64,000 nucleotides of DNA from Nyssa sinensis. Its lineage: Eukaryota; Streptophyta; Magnoliopsida; Cornales; Nyssaceae. The DNA lies in the NCBI GenBank assembly GCA_008638375.1, contig CM018043.1, positions 57,541,510 through 57,605,509 on the forward strand, in the 5' to 3' direction. Each line of letters opens with the position of its first letter. Within the stretch, counting starts at the first letter, position 1. The notes below the pieces were generated by a model. That model had not been told where the DNA came from. It ran no database searches and worked only from the letters and a program-made list of their open reading frames with translations. This document shows positions 10,701 through 22,400 of this stretch, piece after piece. A program made the translations under genes and the position numbers.

Positions 10701-13261
10701 CTATTTGACTTCCTATCAGGGCACGAGGTAGTGGTTTGTATCTTTGTAGTTATGCCACATGAATAACAGGAATCCTTCTCTGTGTAAAATTGGCATTGCA
10801 TGTCCCATGTTTCTGATATATGTTCTTTTAAGTCCTTTGGAACCATTGTCCTTGATACTAATGTTCGTACTAGCTGCACTAGTTGCAGAAAACTGAGATG
10901 AGTTTACTATGTAAAATACTGAAATGCACTGCTCTAGTTTTTGTGTTTGCATGTATGCATGTAAGCATGAAAAATCACTGTGGATGATGGCCTCTTAATG
11001 TTCTCTGACACTCGGTATGAATGAGATTTTCCCACTTTCATGTGTATCTCCTTGTTGGCATAAGATATCATGTACACATGGCACAGTTTTTATACACTCA
11101 TAATCAGTTACAAATTTTGCTGTTAATTAATGACTGTTATGAAGTTCAGCTTAGCTGTTTATCGATGGCATTTGAAGTAATTAGGCTCCCACTAATTTGC
11201 TCGAATTGATACCTTCTGATCAGGGTAACTTTGATCTGGTGGGGAACAATTTCCCAGTCTTCTTCATCCGTGATGGGATGAAGTTCCCTGACATGGTCCA
11301 TGCTCTCAAACCCAATCCCAAGTCCCATATCCAGGAGAGCTGGAGGATTGTTGACTTCTTCTCCCACCACCCAGAAAGCTTGCACATGTTCACTTTCCTT
11401 TTCGACGATTTGGGAGTGCCACAGGATTACAGGCATATGGAAGGCTCTGGTGTTAACACCTATACTCTAATCAACAAGGCTGGGAAAGCTCATTATGTCA
11501 AGTTTCACTGGAAACCCACTTGCGGAGTGAAGTGTTTGTTGGAGGAAGAGGCTATCAGCGTTGGAGGTGCAAATCACAGCCATGCCACTAAGGATCTTTA
11601 TGACTCAATTGCAGCTGGCAATTATCCTGAGTGGAAGCTTTTCATTCAGACCATTGATCCTGACCATGAAGACAGATTTGACTTTGACCCACTTGACGTC
11701 ACCAAGACTTGGCCTGAGGACATCCTACCCTTGCAGCCGGTGGGCCGCTTGGTGCTAAACAAGAATATTGATAACTTCTTTGCCGAGAATGAGCAGCTTG
11801 CCTTTTGTCCTTCTATCGTGGTCCCGGGTGTCTACTACTCAGATGATAAGTTACTCCAGACTAGAATCTTCTCCTATTCTGATACTCAGAGGCACCGACT
11901 TGGACCCAACTATCTGCAGCTTCCTGCAAATGCTCCCAAGTGTACCCATCACAACAATCACCACTGAGGGTTTTATGAATTTCATGCACAGGGATGAGGA
12001 GGTATTTTCTCTTCTCTCTTGTCACATACACATGGACTTATTCACGTAGTAAACATAAAAGCAGTGAGGTTTTGTTTTTAAGCCATCAACATAGTCTATA
12101 ATGAGCTTTCACATATTTTCACTGTATGATGTACATGGTATGAGAACTCTAGTTCCATGCCACTGAATCCCTCTTCCTCATCCAGTTATGATGACCCTAT
12201 TTATGTTTGCATTAATTTTTGATATATTTTTTTTCCTGATATGGTTGGATTTATTATTTTTAGGTTAATTACTTCCCTTCAAGGTTTGACCCCGCCAAAC
12301 ATGCTGAGAGGTTCCCCATTCCTCCTGCTATTTACACCGGCAAGCGTGAGAAGGTTTGTCTCTCGTCTGCTTTTGTTCAATGTATAGAAAACTGGATTGA
12401 AAGCTCAATTAGAAAAGCAGCAACTTGGATCTTATTACAGCTTCGAGACAGACCTGTTGAGTCATATGGTTTTAGTGTAGACTATTGTGCTGGTTTTGTG
12501 CAATTCTAATGGTCCAGTAACTGAACCATTGTTTTCTGGTTTGTTATGATGAAATGAACTGATTTGAATGAGTTAGGTGATGATAATCGTTTGCTCTTTC
12601 CCCTTTGTTATCACAGTGCATCATTGAGAAGGAAAACAATTTCAAACAACCTGGGGAAAGATACCGGTCCTTTGCACCAGACAGGTATTCTTGTTTGGCC
12701 AAGTCTATTAGGACATTTTTTATTTGGTCTAAAAGGGCCGTTCCAATGTAAGAGACTCCTGCCACTATAGTTTTAGGGAGGATCAGATTTACACAATCTT
12801 ACTATTCTTTTTGTCTATTTTATATGACATATTTTTGTTTTTCTAACAGGCAAGAACGTTTTATCTGCCGATGGATTGAAGCTTTATCCGATCCAAGGGT
12901 GCACCTATGAGATACGCATCTATTTGGATATCATACTGGTCTCAGGTGAATCTTCGATCATTTAGTATTACATTTAGTTTTCTCAACTCCTATTGGTGCC
13001 CACTTCTCTCCCTTCAACCACCCTAAGAAAAATCTGAAATCGTCATCATTTGATTTTTTATTCCGATGTTGGAAACTAGTTATCACTACTGTTATATATA
13101 TATATATATATATATCATGGCATATACATATATTATCGTAGAAGCCATTGACAAATTGTTGAGAAAAGAAAACTGATGCATTTTGCATTGCCTGGCTACA
13201 GGCTGACAAGTCACTGGGTCAAAAAATTGCCTCTCGCCTCAACATGAGGCCAAGCATTTGA
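7728..13261 (+). CDS. CAT: Catalase, eight coding exons, frameshifted as read
   Basis: Haem catalase of the peroxisome, which breaks down hydrogen peroxide. Exons: 7728-7742, 9168-9264, 10245-10522, 11224-12001, 12264-12353, 12617-12684, 12850-12945 and 13202-13261, all GT-AG. Key sites are visible: catalytic His in RVVHARG (residue 65), Asn in [10 protein letters not shown], the haem Tyr region [14 protein letters not shown], and a C-terminus LNMRPSI. Exon lengths total 1482 nt, exactly three more than the 492 codons plus stop usual for plant catalases. The three extra bases are single insertions at about 11964-11965, 12901 and 12918. As read, translation stops at TGA 11965 after 377 residues. 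The rest of the protein is well conserved, so sequencing error and recent loss of function are both possible. Confidence 0.9.
8316..9147. repeat. Imperfect tandem repeats in catalase intron 1
   Basis: Roughly 110-130-bp units recur four to five times. Each carries TTTTAATGTCCTTTTC, a CTTCTT-rich tract, an ATTCTT..GAATAACTC segment and TTCTTAATATTTCCATT. One unit is split by the MITE at 8773-9006. The pyrimidine bias suits a plant intron and no coding potential is seen. Confidence 0.75.
8773..9006. mobile_element. Mutator-like MITE with about 50-bp inverted ends
   Basis: The left end (8773-8820) and the reverse complement of the right end (8962-9006) match over about 45-50 positions with scattered differences. 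Both contain AGGAAC or AGGAAGTT next to CTCCTCCTA. The flanks both read TTTTCTAA, giving an 8-9-bp target-site duplication of the length expected for Mutator-like elements. Sister copies of the surrounding tandem repeat show the uninterrupted site. Confidence 0.65.
9288..9619. repeat. 166-bp tandem duplication in catalase intron 2
   Basis: Two adjacent copies (9288-9453 and 9454-9619), each opening with CATATGTATGTGATGTAT and closing with TTATTGCATCAT, differ at only a handful of positions. This points to a fairly recent local duplication. Confidence 0.9.
9642..9672. repeat. C-run followed by A-run
   Basis: About nineteen C then about eleven A, followed by A-rich sequence. It resembles the junction at 58-88, and in reverse complement the ones at 163-191 and 3640-3663. 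Run lengths may be inaccurate. Confidence 0.8.
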
Positions 13262-15380
13262 AGGTGAAGCTAGGAAAGAGGATGTCTCAGATGCAAAGAG
13301 CAAGCAAGAGAGCTGATGCAAGGAATCAATCAGTCCAACAATGACATGATAAATAAATAGTTTTTTTTTTTACCCATCTTAGAAGCCTGCAATAATGTAG
13401 AAACCCATGGATGAGATTTCGTGAATGTGGTTATTATTGTTCCATTGATCTACAAAGTAAAGTGACCATTATTGTCCTCTAAATCTTATTTCTATATTAG
13501 TAAGGACCATTAGTTATTATTATTATTTCTTTTTTTCTTTTTTTTTACAAATGCTTTATAAATAAGTGTGTTTGGACTTTGGGTAACTAAGAGGGAAAAG
13601 AATGGAAATGATGACATTAGTTGGAAGAGGGGTAAAAAAAAGGAAAGGATAGTGGTTGCCTTTCAATTTATTTGGTAATAGGGAAGGAAAAGAAAGGGAA
13701 AAAAAATGGTGGTAATCCCCCTCTCGTTTGGAAAACGTGGAGGGAAATGAAATGAAATGAAAGCATTGTTTTGATGTTCAGTGATTGGAGAAAATTTTTT
13801 ACTTGTTATAAAAAAAAAGGATAAAATAAATAATTATTAACTCGCTAAGAAAAGTAAAATGGGTCAAATAGGAGTTAAAGAGATCCTCTTTCTCTCTTTA
13901 TTATTATTTTATAAATTAAATATAAAATAATGTTTTAGCTTTTATCCTTTTTTTTTCTTTCAATTATTTCAATCCAAATGGACTAAAGAATAACAAATTC
14001 TTTTTAGTTTATAGTATGTACAGTCATTTTTTTTATAATTAATAAACATGAAGGATTAATAATTTATTAATTATTAATTTTTTTTATACTTTCGTTAATT
14101 AATAAATGTTTCTTACTTACAAATAATTTTCAATACAAAAATAAGATCATTTATGTAAATTTTTAATGATATTTTAATTTTTTTTTTTTTATAGAAAATA
14201 CATATAATACTTGACGCTAAATGTTCCTAATGTCAATTTAAAGTGTTATAATTTCTCATTTATAATAATTTCGACTTCAATTATATATAATTAATAAATA
14301 TAAGTACGAAGATATGTCATAAATGAAGAAATGTATATAAGTACACATAATTATTTTTTCTCTCTAATAATTAATATTATAACTAATTTTTATTAAAAAA
14401 TATTAATTATTAAATAATAAATTATTAATTATACACCATGGAATGAAATTAATTCTTTAAAAAATTATTAATTATTAAAATTTTTTAATTTATTGAATAT
14501 TAACTATAAAAAGATCATTTGTAAATTTTTCATACTATTGTGCCACATTGAGTCCCATATCGAATAAGAGTCGGGCATTGGCAATGCTTAGGAATAACAA
14601 AGCTGTGAGGGCTCTTAAACCCAAAGTGAATAATATGGTACACGCAGAGCTCACTATGTGTCAAGACAAAAAAGTACAGCATCACATACCTTCCTAAACC
14701 TTTTTATCAAATAATCTGAGCTTTATGTCCAAAATTAAATTATTAGATATTTTAAATAATTATGAAAAAAAATGATAGATTCATCCCATTTTCTTTACAT
14801 GCAACACATTTTCTAATTTCATATTAATTGTTGGCACTTCACCAATAATGAATCCTAAAATCTAGTCACCGTGCCAAAAACCACAATCACAGAGCTGATG
14901 CCTTCTGTGTCAAGAATTTACATTACAAAATATTAGTTACTTATTTGTGAAAAATTGCAAACACTGCAAGTGATTAAAATGTAATTAATTTAAAATGATT
15001 ACTAATCTTTTGTAATTAAATTAAATTAATATGATTTTAAAAATTAAAAAATTGAATTATTATAATTAATAATTAAATATTTTATTTAAAATTAGGACAA
15101 ATTTTTGGATATTAAATTCAAATTAACCATATATTACATCACACGGCTTGAAAGATTTATTTATACAGTCGACGAATCAAAAGTGGGCCCTACATTGTGG
15201 TGGCATATTTGGGGCTGGCCGATGCATCATTAACGAACCTTCCATTGTTGGTTGATATCCAGGTCCTAGATCCACGCTACGTCGTCCGGTTTTCCGTGAA
15301 GGCGCACCGAAACGAGCGGTGTTCAGTTCAACTTTCCGCCCAAAATTCCCGTTCTTTTAATTTGAAAATTTTGAGTTTTC
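13262..15380. other. Intergenic region between catalase and SAC genes
   Basis: Catalase 3' UTR to about 13480, then a MITE, then very AT-rich sequence to about 15150. A less AT-rich patch at 14540-14700 (around GAGTCCCATATCGAATAAGAG) looks like a dispersed repeat fragment that I cannot assign. No gene is seen. Confidence 0.5.
13566..13983. mobile_element. PIF/Harbinger-like (Tourist) MITE
   Basis: A 418-bp element bounded by TAA on both sides (13563-13565 and 13984-13986), the 3-bp duplication typical of Harbinger elements. Its ends are GTGTGTTTGGACT and, in reverse complement, GTCCATTTGGATT. It has no coding content. Confidence 0.5.
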
Positions 15381-15389
15381 AGGTTTCCT

Positions 15390-16405
15390 TTTGACTGGTT
15401 CGCTTCCGTCCTCGCCTGATGCGTTTCGCCAGACACGCAACTCAAATACGTCTCTTGTGATTCTGAGGTTTAGCTTTTGTCAGCAGCACAAGGGTTTCGG
15501 TTGGCCGAAAACCTTACTGCATCTGCACTTGGAATTTGGATCTAACGCTTTTAAGGCCATTTTCCACCGTATACCTTATCGGGTAATCTTCTTTTTCTTC
15601 TTCGTTTCTTTACTCATTATTTTGTTCTTGGTACATATCATGTATATATATATATATATATTTATGCATATAGACATTATGTTGTTAATAGAACTAGACT
15701 GGGATAGTTGTAACATAATGTTGCGCGATCAATGAATGTCTATCCAATAAAAGGAAAAATTTGTAAGATGTTTACAAGGGCTATCAAGTGCTTCTTGGCA
15801 CAGATTGTTGGGTAGACAGGATAGGAGCCATGACATTCTCATAGGATGGATGAATGGTAAGAGAAGAAATCAGGAAGGATAGAACCGAAAGTGAGTTTAC
15901 CCCTGACATGTCACATGAGGAAGGGCAAAAAAGAAAAGGAAAAAAGAAAACAGAAGGGCTGAGATCATAAGAAATGGAATGTACCCAAATAGTTGGAATA
16001 AGGTTTCCCTGATTACCATCCCAGTTAAATCAAACTTCTATTTGAGCTGTCCATCCCTCTTTTCTTTTAATGTTTTAGACCATATTTTTCTTTGTTGTGA
16101 TTGATGAAAACTTTTTCATCCTCGAGTTTTATTTCTAAGACGTATTGGTTTAACTTCTGAAAATGATGTCCATGAGGATGTAATGACTTCTGCCCACTTA
16201 TTTTGCTAAGATTAGAGTGTGTGGTCTTTTTTTTTTTTATAATATTTTTTCCTCAATGTTAACTTAGTTCTATTGTTGTTGTTGTTATTATTATTACTAT
16301 TATTATTTACTTTTTATGCTTGAATAACTATAATCCTCAATTTCCCTTTAAGGGGAGAATACTGATGGATTTAAACTCTGGGGTTATGTTTTTTGTTTTA
16401 TTTAG
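15390..16405 (+). promoter_or_regulatory. SAC gene 5' leader exon and leader intron
   Basis: A less AT-rich stretch ending in a good donor (TTATCGG followed by GTAATC at 15583) looks like a 5' UTR exon. It would join through an intron to the acceptor TTTATTTAG at 16405, just before the coding start. The intron includes an AT microsatellite at 15645-15661. The transcription start is not visible. The short ORFs at 15197-15735 are out of context. Confidence 0.45.
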
Positions 16406-16421
16406 TGATTGAATCCCAATA

Positions 16422-19400
16422 ATGATGGAGAAGGCAGATCCTTCGCAGAAGTTATACACACGGATGCGGCTCTGGGAATTTCCAGATCAGTATGTTGTTG
16501 AGCCTACTGATGGCTCTTCTGGTTCTTGTTTGGCAATCAGTCGGGTGGATGGGTCCATGAATCTTATTGGTTGGCCACTTTATCTTGTTGCTTGTTTGAC
16601 ATTCTTGTACAACATAGATTACATTTTTATCTAGTTGTTTATTTGATTGTTGGATAGGGGCTAGATGTTTTACCTCATGTATTTTCTGTTCTTTAGATGA
16701 CATTCCACAATGCAGCTCTCTTCGAGTTCCCAAAATTCAGACAATCTTTGGTATAGTTGGGATGCTAAAGCTCGTGGCAGGCAAGATTTTATTTCTAAGT
16801 ACCCAAAATATTATATGTTTAGCAGTTTAGGATATAGATCCATGTCTTAAAGTTTTGGTGCCAATTCTTATTATTTTTATTTAGTTGGCCATATGAGATC
16901 CATGCTGCCCAAATTTGTCTTTTTATGACATTCAGGTGTGCCAACATTATGATTATACATTGAATGGTGTAAATCAGATGATTTGCCTGTTTTATGAATA
17001 GAGCAATAATTTATATAGTAGCAGCCTATGAAATTCTTCATACACAACTCGTTGGCAATATTCATATGATATGCACTTTGCCTATTCAATGAGGATCACT
17101 TCTGAAATGTAGTCTTCATGATTAATCTTCAATACCATGTAGTTACAGTGGCAGTTATTCTGAAGTACACATTGCAATTGGAATATTGTCAAAACATGGA
17201 GCTCTTAAATATGATTGTAGAATGGGGGCAGGCACCTGTTTGTGCTATTTGTTAAAGTCCTGTGGAATGCGTTTAATTATGAATTATAGCAGTATTAGAG
17301 TAGTATTATCGGGAGTTACTGTGTAATTATAATGGGTTGATGGCATTATAAATCACATAACATGACATGTGTAATTTTTGGGAAAAAAAGTTTTAAATGG
17401 GCTTGAGTGTTGTCATAATAAGATACTTATTGACGGAAATTTTTGATTTTAATATTTGACTCAAATAAGATTAGGTCCTTTGGTTTGGAAAATCTATTCA
17501 TAAAGGTGTGTGGTAAGATTCAGGAATGCGCTTACCATAAGCCTTTTGGAATCTGTAAAGAAATGATGCTGTAGCAATTTAACCTGCTTAATTTGAAGCA
17601 GCACCAAAATCTTAGTTGAGGTTTACACCAACTGCTAGTGTAATGCAATTTGCAACTTATTCCAGGGCTGGTGAAAGTTCAATGCATGTAACTATAGTGT
17701 CATTGATAAAAATTCTAGTCAGAAAGAGAGAAAATGAAGTTCAAATGGGAAGTAAGGTGACATGGTAAATGGTACTGACTTGAACTTTTATTAGCTAGTA
17801 ACTAGCAGGCTAAGACCTTGACTTGAGGATGATCTCTGATGGTATGAAGCTCTCTTAGCATCATTGGTACATAGTACATACACAAGTATATGTGATTGTT
17901 CACAACCCTCCTCTACCCCACCCATTTGAAAAGATAAAAAGGTTATAATAAAAAAAAAAGATAAAAAAGCAAAAACAAAAAAGAAGATAAATAAAAAAAA
18001 GAAAAACCACCAGAATTGCTGGACAGTTATGATCTAGTTTGAATTGCTGTACACGTGGATCGAGTCATCCTACATACTGCTACAATTTTGTTAAAAATCT
18101 AAATTTCATATTTATCCTGTAGTTATACTCATCACTGGGCTTACAGTTTGTCCAATAATTTGACGTTATTACACTTCTATTGTGCTTTTAGGGTCATATT
18201 TGTTAGTTATAACAGAACGTGAATGTGTTGGATCTTACCTGGGGCATCCTATCTTCAAAGTTTCATCGTTGAAGGTCTTTCCATGTGATCATTCTCTAAA
18301 AATTTCCCCTGAAGAACAGGTAAACCTATTATAATTTTATATTTTATTTTCCTGATAGCTAAGAGATACACACGTTCACCCACTCTTTCTCAATCGAGAC
18401 TCGAACCCTCAACCTCCTATTTGGGAGGTGGAGGAGATACCACTCAAACTAACACTTGGTGGTAACATAAACCTGATATACTTTTTACCATTTGTTTTTT
18501 TTTTTTTTAAATTTAATAATATTGGTTATTCTTGTTTTGAACTCTGTAATATTTACTATTTTTGGCAGAAAAAGATGGAGACTGAGTTTTCTGGGCTGCT
18601 AAATGTTGCAGAGAGGACTCCTGGTCTGCATTTCTCATATGACGTCAATATAACGCTGAGGTGAACTTTTTTTTCTTCTTCCTATTTTTAAATTTTCAGA
18701 TTTAGTGTGTGTTTGCTTTTATTGTCCCTGGAAGTTACTCTAGGTGAACTATCTGGTTACCCAGGTAGGTGTTCTTGCTAGTGATTTTTCTCTTCAGTTA
18801 AGGCCCTGTTTGCCTTACCGTTTGCAACTGCGTTTAGTGGTTCCACGTATGAAATGTATAGCATGTTCAAAAAAGGGTGTTTGGTAAAATTTTGAATGGC
18901 TGCGTTTTCTTGTAGGACCCACAATGCAGCCGCTTTTTTCCTTCATTTTTGCAAAAGCTGCTCAAGGCAGCTTCAGCCAAAATGTTGACACATTTTACAA
19001 GTAGACCCATGGCCATTATAGTTGAATCTATGTCTATATGTAAATGTATTATGATATTTATATAAAATACACTTTAATAATATTAATTTATTTATATATT
19101 AGATATACGTATATATATTTAAATGTCATATATGTTATACATATATATAAATATTATTTTATTAAATATTAATATTTTATAATATATTTTCATATATATA
19201 AAATATTTATTAAACAAAGGACAAAAAAGGAAATGTATATCTCATAATCACTTTTGAATAATTTTTGCCAAATGCTGTTTTTCCTTATCATCACTTTTTT
19301 CATCAGCACTTCTACTCATCTACACTTCATCTCTCTATCAGCACTTCTTCAGAATCTGAAGCTCCCCCAAACGGGCACTAAATGGCTAGTAATTGTGGGT

Positions 19401-22400
19401 TTACTCTCGTAAAATGATCAAATCATCTTTTGGTAAATCTATTTACTTATATTATATCAGAAATAGAGGGGTGGCACGGCTCATGTGCTCCTTACCACAT
19501 ATGATCTCTTTTCCCTCTTCTCTTTTATTGACAGTTAGTTACCTCCACTTGCAAAGAATTTGGTGTTTAATATGAGTAGTGGATGATTTGGCAAAATTAA
19601 AATTCTTTTGCCTTTATTTTAGGAAAGGATTGTGGATTATAGGAAGAATATAAAAAGAATGGTTTATATAATAGTTTAGACTTAACATGTTGTTAGGTGT
19701 AAAATGTGTTATCTTTGAAATTCTGTACAATTAATGATTTTAACTTTTATGGTTACTCTAAAGTAATAGAGAAAATCATTAAAAATGAAACAATGAGGAC
19801 AACCAAATTAATGAAACCATATTCTGTTATTGTTTAATCATCGATTTTCATCATAGAACTCCAAGTTATTCTAGTTGAGATGCGATATGATTGCATCACT
19901 ATGTCTAAGTAGATTTTTGTATCAAGTAGTTGGATCGTGGTCTCTTACCATTAAAATGGCTGCACTTTATTCTGGTTTACCTTTCTTCCTCTTCTTTTTC
20001 CTTGAAAGGAAGTTTCATGGGGATTTTTTTTTTGAAAAGATAATATATAATGGAGTAGAGGCTGGGAGAAAGATAAATTTTTCCTAGTAATTCGAAAGAA
20101 AGGGTATACTTTTTTTTTTTGATAAGTAAAGAGTATATATAAAGAAGCCCTAAAAGGGCAAAAGGGCAGAAACCCAAGAAGGATTACATCGGCCTTAAAG
20201 AACCTAAAAAGTCAACAAAAGAAGTAACATTTACAGGAAAAGCCTCTTTGGCCCAAAAAAATAATAAGCGCAAAAAAACATCTTTAAGGAATGGAGTAGA
20301 GAGTTCCCGATCCTCAAAGACGCGATTGTTTCTTTCTTTCATAGACACTACAAAAGACAGATAGGGGTTAATTTCCAAATTCTCTTAATTTCTTTCGGAA
20401 GGATGCACCCTTCTCAAGCTAAAAGAAGATCTTTGACAGAATGTGGCATGACCCACGTGACTCCAAAAATGGTGAGAACGAGGTTCCAGCAGCTCCAAGG
20501 AACATAACAGTGAATGAGGGTGTGATCCACTTTTTCTTCATCATTCTTGCAAAAGTAACATCTACTAGCCATCAAGAATCCCCTCCTCATCATATTTTCT
20601 GCGGTTAAAATGGCCTTCCAAGAAGCTTCCCAAGCGAAGAAGGAGGCTTTTTTGGGGGGGGGGGGGGGGCTTTGAATGCCAAGTGAGCTTCCAGGGAAAG
20701 AGAGTGTTTTCAGAAGGGAACAAACTCTTGTAAAAGGAGCTCACCGAGAAAGATGGCTTTTCCGGCCTCCATAACCATTTATCTTCACTTCCTTCCACTA
20801 CCCGGAAATTATTGATATGGCTAAGAAAAGAGCCCACTTCCTCAAGCTCTCAATCAAAAAAAATCTCTTCTAAAAGAAGGAGACCAAACAAGCCTATTCC
20901 CAGTGCGAACAACATACTCACTAACCTCGAGCCGACTTGTTTGTAGCCAAACTGTAAAGCCTTGGGAATTTCATCTTCAAAGATGTATCCCCATTCCACA
21001 TATCGTCCCAAAAATTCACCCTGTCCCCCTTCCCAATGACAAACCTACATCGATCCTTAAAAGGATTCCAATCTCTTCTGATGTAACCCCAAAGCCCACA
21101 ACCCATCGGCCTTTCAACCCTGCCCGAACACCAGCCCCCAGACTCTCTCCCATACTTAGCCACAATAATCTCCTTCCATAATTCCTTGTCACTATCACCA
21201 AACTTCCATAACCATTTCCCTAGGAGAGCTATATTGAAGATTCTCAAGTCTTTCACCCCTAAGCCCCCTAGAGACTGAGGTTTCTTAATTTTATCCCACG
21301 CCACCAAGTGAATTTTCCTGTAATCACCCTCATGGCCCCAAAGAAAGTCTCTTTGAATTTTCTCCAATCTACTGCTCACTGTCTTCGGGATCGGGAAAAG
21401 AGACATGAAGTAGGTGGGAAGATTGGCCAAAGAACTTTTCAGAAGAGTGAGCCTGCCTCCTTTAGAGAGAAGCTGACCTTTCCATCCTGAGAGTTTACTA
21501 TGAAACCTCTCCACCACCGGATCCCAAATCCCGAACTGGATCTCGCACTAGCTCCCAAAGGAAGACCTAGGTAAGAAGAGAGAAAGCATCCCACTTTGCA
21601 GTCCTAAGGTGCTGGCCAGAAGATCCAACCCCTGTAAAGCCCCAACCGGATAAATGCAGCTCTTGGCCAAGTTGATCTTAAGCCCTGAAATTGCTTCAAA
21701 ACACATAAGAATGCATCGGATAAAGCGGAGCTGGCGAACTGTGGGATCGCAAAAGATGATGGTATCATCGGCAAACAAAAGATGTGAGACCACAATGCCA
21801 TCTCTCCTGCATGCCCCCCCCTGAAAACCTTTGATAAGGCCAACCTCCTCGGCCCTGCACATGAAGCGGCTCAAAGCCTCCATAGCGATCACAAAGAGAA
21901 GGGGGGATATGGGATCCCCTTGTCTCAACCCTCTAGATGAACGAAAAAAGCTTGCGGGGGATCCGTTGACGAGGACCGAGAAAGAAACTGTGGAAATACA
22001 CGTCAGGATCCACCTCCTCCACATGTCCCCAAAACCCATCTTGGCCAACATACCCAACTAGAATCTCCAGTTAACATGATCGAAAGCCTTCTCAATATCC
22101 AGCTTACAGACCAAGCCCTTTCCTTTTTTGCTTAAGTCTAGAGTCAATACATTCATTAGCAATGAGAGCTGCATCCAAAATTTGTCTCCCCTCCACAAAA
22201 GTGTTTTGGCTAGGACGAGATAATACTGCCCATAACCTTCTTCAATCTTAAGGAAAGAACCTTAGCAATGAGCTTATAAACACAGCTTACCAAGCTAATG
22301 GGGTGAAAGTCCTTAATGCAAGCCGCGCCCTCCTTCTTAGGGATGAGGGCAATGAAGGAAGCATTGAGGCTTCTTTCAAAGCCCCCCTCTCTATGGAAAC

